Assembly (NCBI GenBank): GCA_047495785.1
Contig: JBLDXI010000048.1
Coordinates: 62,001-126,000 of the forward strand
Length of the DNA: 64,000 nucleotides
From: Lepidodermella squamata
Taxonomy: Eukaryota; Gastrotricha
Reading direction: 5' to 3'
Part shown: in pieces, positions 1 through 8,884 of the stretch
Layout of the letters: the number at the start of each line of letters is the position of its first letter
How positions within the stretch are numbered: the stretch's first letter is position 1
Program-made: the position numbers and the translations under genes
The notes under the pieces: model-generated
What the model was told of the DNA's origin: nothing
The model's input: the letters and a program-made list of their open reading frames with translations, nothing else
The model's database searches: none

Positions 1-1217
1 AATTGCTTACAAGCGGCGGAAAGAGATAACTGTAAGAGTAAATGTTTTCGACCTGACTTGTTGTTATTTTCGCGTAAAAACTTGTCTGCCGCCCAATTCT
101 CGAAATCGAAAGATTTCTCTGATCTTTAATCGTAAAAGCCGGATTGCGATCTGTTGACGAAGGAAGTGAACAAATTCCCGCTAGTATCAACACGCTTTCT
201 TTTTCCAATGTCAATGAATTTCAATCAATCAATCAATGGGATGAAAGCTCAACGTAATAGCTGCGGTTCCGACCTTGGAGAAGTTGAGAAATTTCAAAAT
301 CATTTGACCGTTTACAAGGGATAAACAATTTGGCATAGTGAGATTTTGATGACGCTTCAAGACCAATGAACGAGGAGTCGAGCGATATCAAAAAGAGGTT
401 GATAGTCATCAGGGTTGCTGAGAAAATGGGTTTCGGGTGAAAAAATTTTATTTCGAAAATTGCGCTTTGCGACAATTTGGTTTTTAATGCAACTACTTAT
501 TCGTCGCGCAATAAATTCTGATGACATTTTCTTTGGCGCAGTCGAGGTAATTTTGGGTAAAATGTGAGGTGAGGAATCTTGCTAGATATTCAAATTAAGC
601 TAGTGCTTTCACGTAAACCTAAATCAATAAGCCTTTCGGCGACACTTTGGGGTCTGCTGAATTTTGAGGTGAATCCGAGCCTCTCTGAGGTCTGTAATTT
701 GAAAATTCCGAATCTTCTCAAGAAAAACTGAGTCACTTGTTAACGGTTATTTAACTTAACGAACAAATTCTAAAAAGCTTCAAAATTTAATTTAATTGAT
801 TAAGTCTCAAAAACATGATATTGACCAGATTTCCTGCTCGTTTCGATTACCTAAAATTTAACGTTCGGTTTTGCCGCACATAGGTACCTCTAGACAACAT
901 TATCTCGGTGCTGTGGCGAATAAGACGGGCATGTATTACTTTAACGAGCTGCGTGCGTGAGCTGCTGCTCTGCTGCTGTCTGCAGACCCATCTTTATTGC
1001 CCATATGTGCGGTGGCGGCTTTGTGTTTCCAGGTAGCGCGACCTCAGCGCGCAGACAATCGACTTCATCAGCGCCTTTTATGACGGCCGCGCGAGGTTAA
1101 CCCCGTGACACCGCCGCGACGGGGCCGCCGCAATCTCAAACGGCGCTCGCTCAATTTTGACTCACTCATCAATTTCATACCTATAGGCACGTTGCAACCA
1201 AAAGTTCCGCAACCACC
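1..1217. other. no gene recognised; upstream region of the mucin-like gene
   Basis: No reading frame of convincing length or composition was found on either strand. The last 200 bases turn GC-rich and lead into a start codon with a good context (ccaccATGg), so the end of this stretch is probably promoter and 5' UTR of the next gene. Confidence 0.4.
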
Positions 1218-4200
1218 ATGGGCTCGCATCGTTATAATATCTGCGCCCTAATTTTACCACTACTCCTCGCCATTCACCTAGTCACAGCAGCCGAGCCGCA
1301 GTATTTCGCCGAGGAGGAAGAACCATTTCCGTCCTCACAGCTAGCCGATCCTGTCCCGGAGACTCTGCAAGAACAACAGCAACAACGGGAAAGTGGTGAT
1401 GATGTCGATGAGGAGTTGGATTACTATCAAATGCTGTTGTCTCATGCGGACAAATCGCCGAGTCAACACGCGACAGCGCTTGAACTGGCGCGGCATTTAC
1501 TCGCCGAAACAGCGTCCGCGGGCAGCCTCGAATCAGCTGAAAGTACAGCCGAAGAATCGCCTCAGGATGACATTCTGTCACTCAAGGTAAAGCGCGAATT
1601 TTCGATATTTAATAGGTTTTCCGACATTTAAGCCTAGTTTGAAAAACGACAAACGCGCAAAGAATTTATTTCAGTCCATTTTAGACAGCCCAATCAAATC
1701 AGTTTTGAAGGACTAATTTGTAAAATCGATACTTGAATTCGATATCCAAGTATAACTAGTCCGCTGCGATGAGCGACGCAATACCGCAATATTACAGCGC
1801 ACTTGTCGTTAGCGCAATTGACGTCCATATAATTTGAATTTCATTTAAAATAAAATGAGCTTTTTTTCTAGTTTTCTCAGCCGACAGTTTCGTTGCCGAA
1901 CGATGACATTGCGATCGATCCTGAACTCAGCCGGCACGTTGCTCACACTGTGTTCAACGCGCCAATTCCTATGCCGAAATCAGCCCGTTTCGGCGCTTCA
2001 AAGCCTTCGCAATTTCATTTGAAACCGCAAACAAAATCCTCCGTATTGGAACTTGAGCCTGAACCCGACCAAGAACCTGAATCTACCGGGGCGAAACGAG
2101 CCAGTCTCCACTGCGCCATCGAGCGGGTGTCAGTGCCGTGCCGGCTTGATGACGCCCAGGCCGGGCTTGAACAGTGTGGCCGGCGAAATTGGACGGCGGG
2201 CATGACTTTCCACGTCGACGCGCTGCCGGAAGCGGGCACTGATGCGGCGACTATTTTCAAAATTTTCGTCGCACCTTTCCACCAGAATGGCGACGCCTTT
2301 GTCGGCGATACGGCGGCTGTTCAGGATAACGCATGGCTCGGTAAAAAATTCAATATTATACTCAGTAATCGGAACAAATCAAATTTTAAAATTTCCAATT
2401 TCCAATTTGATTTTTAAAATTTTTCAAAATTTTAAAATTTGATTTTTTCGGAAATTAAAAAAAACTTTTTTAAATTTAAATTTCGAAATGTAAAATTTTC
2501 ACAATAGGTACCTACTACCTACTACATTTTTGTATGGTTTTTAATTATTTTTGTAGCGATAACTCCCGATGATGCGTTAGTGCAGAACCCTCGAAGGGCC
2601 ATCAGCGTGACGTTAATAGCTTCGTGCTGCCTGCGGCAAGTTCGTGTTCAGGCCGAAACGTTGTCCCACGACTCGGACGATTGTCAATTCGATTTTTGCA
2701 ACGGCGTTCGATGCCCAGCCTCTTCGACCTGCTCACCCGATGGCCGCTGTTACTGCCCGCCCGGCCGACAATGCGATAGCAGGGCTGAGAATGAAGCCGG
2801 AGATGCTGCGGCGATGAAAAAGCTGGGAGAGATTAAAATCGACTCGGCAGAGGAGAAGACGACTTCAACTCGAACTAGGCCAAGCTCAACAACAAAAGGT
2901 AATTAATTTTTCAATTTTTTTAAAATTTCAATGACATTTTTTTTATTTTCTTAAGCTACAACTACGACACCTCTGACCGCTGCTTCGCCAAAAATTCCGA
3001 AATATTGGAAAAACCATCATTACTATCGAACCTCTCCATTTGTCACAACCCCGCTACCTACACTACCAACCGAGCCAAGTGACCTAGAAAATGACACAGA
3101 AGAGGGTTCCGATTCTGAGACTGCGTCACGCTTGGACCCGCATGAATTATCATCTCCGCCTGTTATTGTGAGCAGCGGCATTTCAAAATCTCGCGTCAAA
3201 GCGTGTGCGCCTGGTTATTTGTGCTGTGACAACGCCGAGACGGACGAGCGCCGCACCTATTTCGACCCGTTCGGCTTTTTCGAGTGCTGCGCCGATGCCA
3301 CAGTGGCGCCGCGAACTTACTGCAAACAGCCTGCTCTTGGTAAGCTGTAAAAACCTGTAATTTTGAGAAATTTAGGAAGCTTTAAATAATTTAATTCGGG
3401 TCACATTTTCACATACCTGAGCTGAATTGAAAATTTGAATTTAATTTTAAAATTTAAAACATAGTTCTTCAAATCTGAACATTTGTGCACTAGGCATACT
3501 CATTACCAAGTTGTCTCCAATCTAAAATAATACTGATTTCATACTTGCAGCTTCAAGTCGCGTGGATCTTCCGAGTCCTGTTGAAACCAGCGACAATTCC
3601 GCGATTCGCTGGCCTGGATCCAACAGCAACAACAACAACAACCACGACGATCTCCGCCGGCCTGTCCCACTCAGCTTCCCGCCAATCGTCGTCAAGTCAC
3701 GCTCGAGTGGCGACGCGAACATGCGGCCGCCATTTTTCGCCCCAATCGAACGAACAACGACGACATCAACGACAACTTTGCCGCCGACAACAGCGAGCAC
3801 TGCGTCAACTTCGAGTAACGCCCTGGAACAGCTGATCGAGTGCGACAACAATTTCTTCTCGATCCCAGCCTCGGAACGGCCGTTTTTCGCGTGTTGCGGC
3901 ACTTCACTCTACTTCTGGCTGACCGAACGGTGCCAGAATGGCGCCATAGTGCCGAGGGTTGACCTCGATACGACTACAACATCGACTACGACGACTAGTA
4001 CTACAACCACCACGACTACAACAACAACAGTTCCAACTACTACGAGCCAAAAATCAATGTCAAAATCGAAGAAAAATCTAATTGAAAAGCTGATCAGTCG
4101 AATTCTGGCGTCGGGTGTCAGCGAAGATTCGATGCCGAACTTTTCATCATCGTCATCATCGAACACGGGCGTCGTGAAATCGAGCTCGAACTCGAAGCCG

Positions 4201-4392
4201 AAAATCATGGCTATGGGGCTCGGCGGCGTGAATGCGTCGGCCCTGCCGATGTCAGATTCGAAAAACCGCTGGCAGGTCGTGTCGATGGTATGCAATGGCG
4301 CGCACTTCGTGATACCGGCGGCGCAACGCGACCAGCTCGGCTGCTGCGGCTCGCACCTCTACTTCCCCGCCAGTCAAAAGTGCAAAACTTGA
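1218..4392 (+). CDS. secreted Thr-rich, Cys-rich mucin-like protein (5 exons)
   Basis: Reconstructed exons: 1218-1586, 1881-2340, 2557-2898, 2956-3339, 3551-4392; all junctions are GT-AG and keep one frame, giving 798 residues. Residues 1-24 form a signal peptide (hydrophobic stretch LILPLLLAIHLVTA followed by AAEP). An acidic segment follows, then a Cys cluster near residue 320 (CNGVRCPASSTC...CYCPPGRQC). Three related modules with a CC pair lie near residues 490, 615 and 765: a Cys, an F-x-IPA type stretch, CC, an aromatic pair (LYF) and a final Cys. Between the second and third lies a run of Thr (about 700) suited to O-glycosylation, followed by Ser runs. The start ATG is followed by G and preceded by ccacc. 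I do not recognise the family. An extracellular matrix, cuticle or mucus role is inference from signal peptide and composition. Poly(A) signal at 4495. Confidence 0.72.
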
Positions 4393-4494
4393 CATATCAC
4401 GCCGGCTATTGAGGCAAACCGCCGTCATGGCACCTCCTGTACAATTGCATTATAATAGTCCTTTATCATCGCGTCTTTTTTTGAGAGAAATTTG

Positions 4495-4500
4495 AATAAA
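4495..4500 (+). other. poly(A) signal AATAAA of the mucin-like gene
   Basis: AATAAA lies 103 bases after the stop codon and before the tRNA cassette, a normal 3' UTR distance. Confidence 0.6.
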
Positions 4501-4669
4501 AATGCAGCTTTTGGCAATTGTATTTCTTGCTTTGGATTCCGAAAACTTGGCCACTGGATTTTCATGGGTCAATTTGTCCAATTTTTTCGCCCTGATCAGC
4601 AATCAACAATAGTGGTCTTTGGAACTTTTTGGCGTGCTAAATTTATTGTGCAATAACATCGCCACCAAA

Positions 4670-4755
4670 CCCGCGATAGCTCAGCTGGTAGAGCGGAGGA
4701 CTGTAGATGCAACGCAGTTATCCTTAGGTCGGTGGTTCAAGTCCGCCTCGCGGGA
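4670..4755 (+). tRNA. tRNA-Tyr(GTA), with 13-nt intron
   Basis: Acceptor CCCGCGA pairs with TCGCGGG. The anticodon loop CTGTAGA is interrupted directly after position 37 by an intron at 4707-4719; anticodon GTA at 4703-4705. This is the canonical place for a nuclear tRNA-Tyr intron. It is the only intact Tyr locus in the window. Confidence 0.93.
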
Positions 4756-4839
4756 GTTGACAGCTTTTTGAGTGAAAAATTGTGTAATTGCAATTACAAA
4801 TGTTTTGCTGAGGGCTCTCGTCCACGCTGTGATGCAACA

Positions 4840-4921
4840 GTCGCTATGCCCGAGTGGTTAAGGGGTCTGACTCGAAATCAGATGCGGTTTCCGCGCGTAG
4901 GTTCGAATCCTACTGGCGACG
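4840..4921 (+). tRNA. tRNA-Ser(CGA)
   Basis: Acceptor GTCGCTA pairs with TGGCGAC; loop CTCGAAA gives anticodon CGA at 4873-4875; long variable arm present. Differs from the Ser(AGA) genes by only three bases, one of them anticodon position 34. Confidence 0.93.
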
Positions 4922-5019
4922 CTCAGTTTTTGGTTGCTGTAGCAGGAAGTAAGCTAGCTATTCAAACTACTACAATGACCGTAAACATCGTCTGACCATG
5001 ACTATGACACGCATGCAAG

Positions 5020-5091
5020 TCCTTGGTAGTATAGTGGTTAGTATCCCCGCCTGTCACGCGGGAGACCAGGGTTCGATTCCCTGCCAAGGAG
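5020..5091 (+). tRNA. tRNA-Asp(GTC)
   Basis: Acceptor TCCTTGG/CCAAGGA, anticodon stem-loop CCCGC-CTGTCAC-GCGGG, discriminator G. Confidence 0.95.
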
Positions 5092-5152
5092 CATTCATTT
5101 TGCTGTAGCAGATCAAAATGCCTGTATTAAAATTTCCCTGCAAAAGTATTAT

Positions 5153-5234
5153 CGACGCAGAAGGGATTCGAACCCTCGCGGGCAGAGCCCAATGGATTAG
5201 CAGTCCATCGCCTTAACCACTCGGCCACCGCGTC
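5153..5234 (-). tRNA. tRNA-Ser(GCT)
   Basis: Read on the minus strand: acceptor GACGCGG/CTGCGTC, loop CTGCTAA with anticodon GCT, long variable arm. Confidence 0.95.
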
Positions 5235-5340
5235 CATATCAATTACAAGCTGCGTGGCGATCATTGAGCTGGCTTTGATTCAACTATTGGTGTAAGTTAC
5301 AAGAGCCCGCTGATCGAAATATCGCCTAACCGCGAAATCA

Positions 5341-5412
5341 GCCACGGTAGTATAGTGGTTAGTGTTCCTCGTTGTGGCCGAGGTGACCCTGGTTCGACTC
5401 CAGGCCGTGGCA
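5341..5412 (+). tRNA. tRNA-His(GTG)
   Basis: Acceptor GCCACGG/CCGTGGC, loop TTGTGGC with anticodon GTG. This copy has TTAGTGTTCC where B, C and D have TTAGTATTCC, a change at the D-arm side of the anticodon stem. Confidence 0.94.
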
Positions 5413-5516
5413 GAGTCACACAGAACTCGAGACAGCGGCAGGCGGTTCAATTTTTTGCATACTTATTGACAGCGACGACGGGTTTTTGTAAAAAGCCAAG
5501 CCAAAAAGCTTACAGC

Positions 5517-5589
5517 TGATTCGGGCCGGGATTGAACCGGCGACCTTCTGCGTGTTAGGCAGATGTGATAACCACTACACCACCGAACC
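5517..5589 (-). tRNA. tRNA-Val(AAC)
   Basis: Minus strand: acceptor GGTTCGG/CCGAATC with one G-T pair, loop CTAACAC with anticodon AAC, discriminator A. Confidence 0.93.
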
Positions 5590-5665
5590 GCTCGTGCCAG
5601 TGCTATTATTTCGCGGCGTATCGTCACCTCTATGCATGCCACCTCTTAGACTTTAAAAACGTTAA

Positions 5666-5749
5666 TGTCAGAAGTGGGATTCGAACCCACGCCAGTAGAA
5701 ACTGACTGCGACCTGAACGCAGCGCCTTGGACCGCTCGGCCATCCTGAC
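5666..5749 (-). tRNA. tRNA-Leu(CAG)
   Basis: Minus strand: acceptor GTCAGGA/TTCTGAC, anticodon stem-loop CTGCG-TTCAGGT-CGCAG, type II variable arm, 84 nt. Confidence 0.94.
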
Positions 5750-5901
5750 TGACGGAGTGGGATGAGTGCAACGTGCTTAGGCGAGCCCGGCATGTGAATC
5801 GAAAGCTACTACTGGCTGAATTCGATCTCGATCTCGAACGCGGCTGCGGCGAGTCTCGAGTGAAGCTGGATTGACGGAATGCGGAAAGAAGCCGCCAGGA
5901 A

Positions 5902-5983
5902 GTCGCTATGCCCGAGTGGTTAAGGGGTCTGACTAGAAATCAGATGCGGTCTCCGCGCGTAGGTTCAAATCCTACTGGCGACG
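5902..5983 (+). tRNA. tRNA-Ser(AGA)
   Basis: Same body as Ser(CGA) at 4840 but loop CTAGAAA gives anticodon AGA; T-loop reads TTCAAAT. Confidence 0.94.
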
Positions 5984-6066
5984 AGTAATTTTGCAGTCGT
6001 GTTGGGCTCAAAAACACTCCAAAAAATCACTACATACTTGATTCTCAGCTGCTAAACTTCTGACCG

Positions 6067-6139
6067 GGCGCTGTGGCGAAATGGCTATCGCGTCGGACTT
6101 CGGATCCGAAGATTGTGGGTTCGAGTCCCATCAGCGTCG
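6067..6139 (+). tRNA. tRNA-Arg(TCG)
   Basis: Acceptor GGCGCTG/CAGCGTC, anticodon stem-loop TCGGA-CTTCGGA-TCCGA, discriminator G. Confidence 0.94.
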
Positions 6140-6236
6140 ACAAATTTTGCACCCGTTGAGGGCGGCTTATTTGCCGCTTGGAAATCAGCAGCATCGAAAT
6201 CTTCTCCAGCTCTATAAACGGCCGCCATCAACATGG

Positions 6237-6309
6237 GCCTTCCTAGCTCAGTCGGTAGAGCATGTGACTTTTAATCACAGGGTCGGGGGTTCGAGTCCCC
6301 CGGAGGGCG
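6237..6309 (+). tRNA. tRNA-Lys(TTT)
   Basis: Acceptor GCCTTCC/GGAGGGC, loop CTTTTAA with anticodon TTT. Confidence 0.95.
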
Positions 6310-6356
6310 CAAGCTTTTTCAAGGCAATTACCGTAACCGCTGCTATACGAAATCAC

Positions 6357-6429
6357 GGGGGATTAGCTCAAATGGTAGAGCGCTCGCTTAGCATGCGAGA
6401 GGTAACGGGATCGACGCCCGTATCCTCCA
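6357..6429 (+). tRNA. tRNA-Ala(AGC)
   Basis: Acceptor GGGGGAT/ATCCTCC, stem-loop CTCGC-TTAGCAT-GCGAG, anticodon AGC. T-loop starts with A (ATCGACG), as in many eukaryotic tRNA-Ala genes. Confidence 0.93.
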
Positions 6430-6507
6430 ATTTTTCTCGCAAAATTTCATAACCTGGCTAGGCTTCTCTACGCGAATAATGCCACTGCTGCAGAAATACC
6501 CAGCCTC

Positions 6508-6579
6508 GGCTCAGTAGCTTAGTGGTAGAGCGTCTGCCTAGTAAGCAGAAGATCGAGGGTTCGATCCCCCCCTGAGCCT
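6508..6579 (+). tRNA. tRNA-Thr(AGT), normal-length copy
   Basis: Acceptor GGCTCAG/CTGAGCC, loop CTAGTAA with anticodon AGT. Seven C residues span T-loop end, T-stem and acceptor start, the number expected for a 5-bp T-stem; the other copies have more. Confidence 0.93.
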
Positions 6580-6654
6580 TGCTTGACTTTTTCGGCGGCA
6601 AGCTCTCTTTTTGCGTACCAAAACCTACAATTGACATTGCAAAGCTCAAAAACT

Positions 6655-6726
6655 TTCCCTGACCGGGAATCGAACCCGGGCCGCCGCGGTGAAAGCGCGG
6701 AATCCTAACCACTAGACCATCAGGGA
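6655..6726 (-). tRNA. tRNA-Glu(TTC)
   Basis: Minus strand: acceptor TCCCTGA/TCAGGGA, stem-loop CCGCG-CTTTCAC-CGCGG. Confidence 0.95.
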
Positions 6727-6819
6727 GCTGCTTCTTCATATGCGCTGTGGCATCAACGTAACAGGAATATGTTGGCAAAAACTGTGCATATGCATGAATG
6801 GCTTGAATTCAAAAATTAT

Positions 6820-6891
6820 GGGCCCGTTCGGGAATTGAACCCGAGACCTCTCGCACCCGAAGCGAGAATCATACCCCTAGACCAACGGGCC
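6820..6891 (-). tRNA. tRNA-Pro(CGG)
   Basis: Minus strand: acceptor GGCCCGT/ACGGGCC, stem-loop CTCGC-TTCGGGT-GCGAG. Forms an inverted pair with the near-identical Pro(TGG) at 7262. Confidence 0.95.
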
Positions 6892-6976
6892 TCATCTAAA
6901 AGTTTTATGGAATTTCTTGCTCTTGAGGGCTGGTTGTTTGCCGTTTTGAAATATCGCTTTTATGAAAAAAGAAGCT

Positions 6977-7049
6977 CGCCGAGACCCGGGATCGAACCAG
7001 GGACCTTTAGATCTTCAGTCTAACGCTCTCCCAACTGAGCTATCTCGGC
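6977..7049 (-). tRNA. tRNA-Phe(GAA)
   Basis: Minus strand: acceptor GCCGAGA/TCTCGGC, stem-loop TTAGA-CTGAAGA-TCTAA. The base after the acceptor stem is G rather than the usual A. Confidence 0.94.
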
Positions 7050-7261
7050 GTGTGCAATGTGAACTTGCAGGGGCGAGCTACAGCTTTGAAGGCACACGCC
7101 CAAGTCCGAGTTGTGTGCACACTGGCGTTGCAGAGTTCTTTGGCACTGCGCATGGTTAGCTTCTACTCGAACGGCCTGAACTCCAGCGCACAAGGCATAA
7201 ATGACGGTACGAAATTCAAATGAAGAATTATGGCGAACCCTGTCAACATAACTAACGTCAA

Positions 7262-7333
7262 GGCCCGTTGGTCTAGGGGTATGATTCTCGCTTTGGGTGC
7301 GAGAGGTCTCGGGTTCAAATCCCGGACGGGCCC
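7262..7333 (+). tRNA. tRNA-Pro(TGG)
   Basis: Acceptor GGCCCGT/ACGGGCC, stem-loop CTCGC-TTTGGGT-GCGAG, anticodon TGG. Confidence 0.95.
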
Positions 7334-7413
7334 GATCTTTTTGGTTGATTAGCGACATACGCCTTGCCAGCAGAGGCCTGCGTATTGTTTCAGGCGGGGC
7401 AATGAATACAGCG

Positions 7414-7488
7414 GCATCGGTGGTTCAGTGGTAGAATTCTCGCCTGCCACGCGGGAGGCCGATGCGAGTTCGATTCCCGGCCGATGCA
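7414..7488 (+). pseudogene. tRNA-Gly(GCC) with rewritten T-arm, probably inactive
   Basis: Acceptor GCATCGG/CCGATGC and anticodon loop with GCC are intact, but the 5' T-stem reads GATGCGA where copies B and C have CGG, so the locus is 75 nt instead of 71 and the T-stem cannot pair. The 9-mer GGCCGATGC created there also occurs at the 3' end of the same gene. Confidence 0.8.
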
Positions 7489-7570
7489 ACGCACACAATT
7501 TTTGAGCTATCTATTTTGAACGGCTTTCAAACCACTAAAGTACTACGTGTCAGCTACAATGAATGTAACG

Positions 7571-7642
7571 TCCTTGGTAGTATAGTGGTTAGTATCCCCG
7601 CCTGTCACGCGGGAGACCAGGGTTCGATTCCCTGCCAAGGAG
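7571..7642 (+). tRNA. tRNA-Asp(GTC), second Asp gene of cassette A
   Basis: Same 72-nt sequence as the Asp gene at 5020; located between Gly and Lys(CTT). Confidence 0.95.
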
Positions 7643-7705
7643 AACCTTTTTCTCGCTCTTCGAAAACGCAATCTATTGGAGGATCTAAGAAGCAAAAAGC
7701 GAAAT

Positions 7706-7778
7706 CGCCCGATGTGGGGCTCGAACCCACGACCCTGGGATTAAGAGTCCCATGCTCTACCGACTGAGCTAACCGGGC
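7706..7778 (-). tRNA. tRNA-Lys(CTT)
   Basis: Minus strand: acceptor GCCCGGT/ATCGGGC, stem-loop TGGGA-CTCTTAA-TCCCA. Confidence 0.94.
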
Positions 7779-7861
7779 TGAGACAGTGTCGTCGTCTACC
7801 CCGAAAATATGAGAAGTAGCAAAGCCTGTGTAGATCCAATGATGCTTTCTCTAAAAAAATT

Positions 7862-7884
7862 CGAGGCTGCCAGGAGTCGAACCT
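7862..7884 (-). pseudogene. tRNA-Arg(ACG) 3'-end remnant
   Basis: These 23 bases equal the acceptor and T-arm end of the intact minus-strand Arg(ACG) genes at 31401 and 60407; the rest is replaced by unrelated AT-rich sequence. It marks the right breakpoint of cassette A. Confidence 0.85.
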
Positions 7885-8884
7885 TCCATTTCCAATAATT
7901 TTTCGTATATGTAACTTCAAAGCTTGAATGCTATGCCCTTTTAATGAATAAGCAAATTATTATACAAGATTTGTCAGCATTTTCGTCTGCTGTTTCGTCG
8001 CGTTTGCTGTTTTGTGTCAGCTTCGATGTGTCACCCGAGTTTCAGTGAAAGCTGTGTTAATCTGAGTCGTCTAAAACGGAAGATTTTTAGTGGCTCGTGC
8101 AGAAAGCATGGACTTAACTTCACAAATTCGTAGCGATTCCGGTTCAGACTTCAGACCATTATTTTTCCTTTTTTCAAAGCGTCAGTTCCCGTTCGTTCTG
8201 ATCCAATATTCAGCACGGGAAATTCGGCTGCGCAGTGGGAAGTTTTCGAATAACAGTGAATTGCAGGAAAATAAGCTGAAATGGGTCAAAATTTTAGCGG
8301 GAAATTTCGCAGGTTTTACAAAGATTTCCACGACACTACCGGCGACAGTACGGGGTTCCCCCGCCGGCATAACAACCCAATTTTTCAAAATTTCGCAGTT
8401 GCGCAATCTGAACAATGCATGAAATAAGGACGAAATTAACAAGGGCCACCATACCCCTCCATCGTATAAAAACGACGTCAATCTTGGAGTAAACAAAATC
8501 GCATGTTTTTTCGTAGTTGAAATTTTTATTAGCAATTATTCTCATCATCAAATCGTGGCGTGTGTCGATCGATATAAGAAGAAGCTATGGCGCAGTCAGT
8601 CGCGAATATGCACACTCGAGCAACACACGATTCGCCGAGTCGGACTTGAATTACAATCTAGAGGAATAAGTACCGCCTACTACATCATAGTATGTAACAA
8701 TCGAAACGTGTGCCATCGACATTATTTCATACACGCGCAGCAACAACTGTACACGCCGCTGTTCGAGATAGGCACACGAAATGACACGAAATGAATAAAC
8801 GAATGCGAACAACGACGACGAAAGAACAACTAGAGAGAAAAAGAGAGTGAAGCCTGTACACAGCCTACAAAAGCGAGAAGATCA
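7885..8884. other. intergenic sequence and probable 3' UTR of the hnRNP U-like gene
   Basis: No tRNA and no convincing coding frame. The part next to 8884 should be transcribed as 3' UTR of the minus-strand gene. Confidence 0.4.

Larger units (their letters stand above)
4670..7884. repeat. tRNA cassette, copy A
   Basis: Block of 19 full-length tRNA loci on both strands plus a truncated tRNA-Arg(ACG) at its right end. Spacers as well as tRNAs match copies B, C and D closely. Copy A alone keeps an intact tRNA-Tyr and tRNA-Ser(CGA) at its left end. Homology to B and C stops inside the terminal tRNA-Arg at 7884. Confidence 0.93.

Noticed and set aside
6081-6452. Open frames of 60-155 codons across the tRNA cassettes (also at 29627, 58555, 62947 and others)
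   Set aside because: They are recurrent only because the tRNA block is repeated; they run across several tRNA genes and encode tRNA-derived peptides such as AQSVEHVTFNHRVGG.
4670-7884. CRISPR array or operon interpretation of regularly spaced repeats
   Set aside because: The repeats are folded tRNA genes of different isotypes on both strands in a eukaryotic context.
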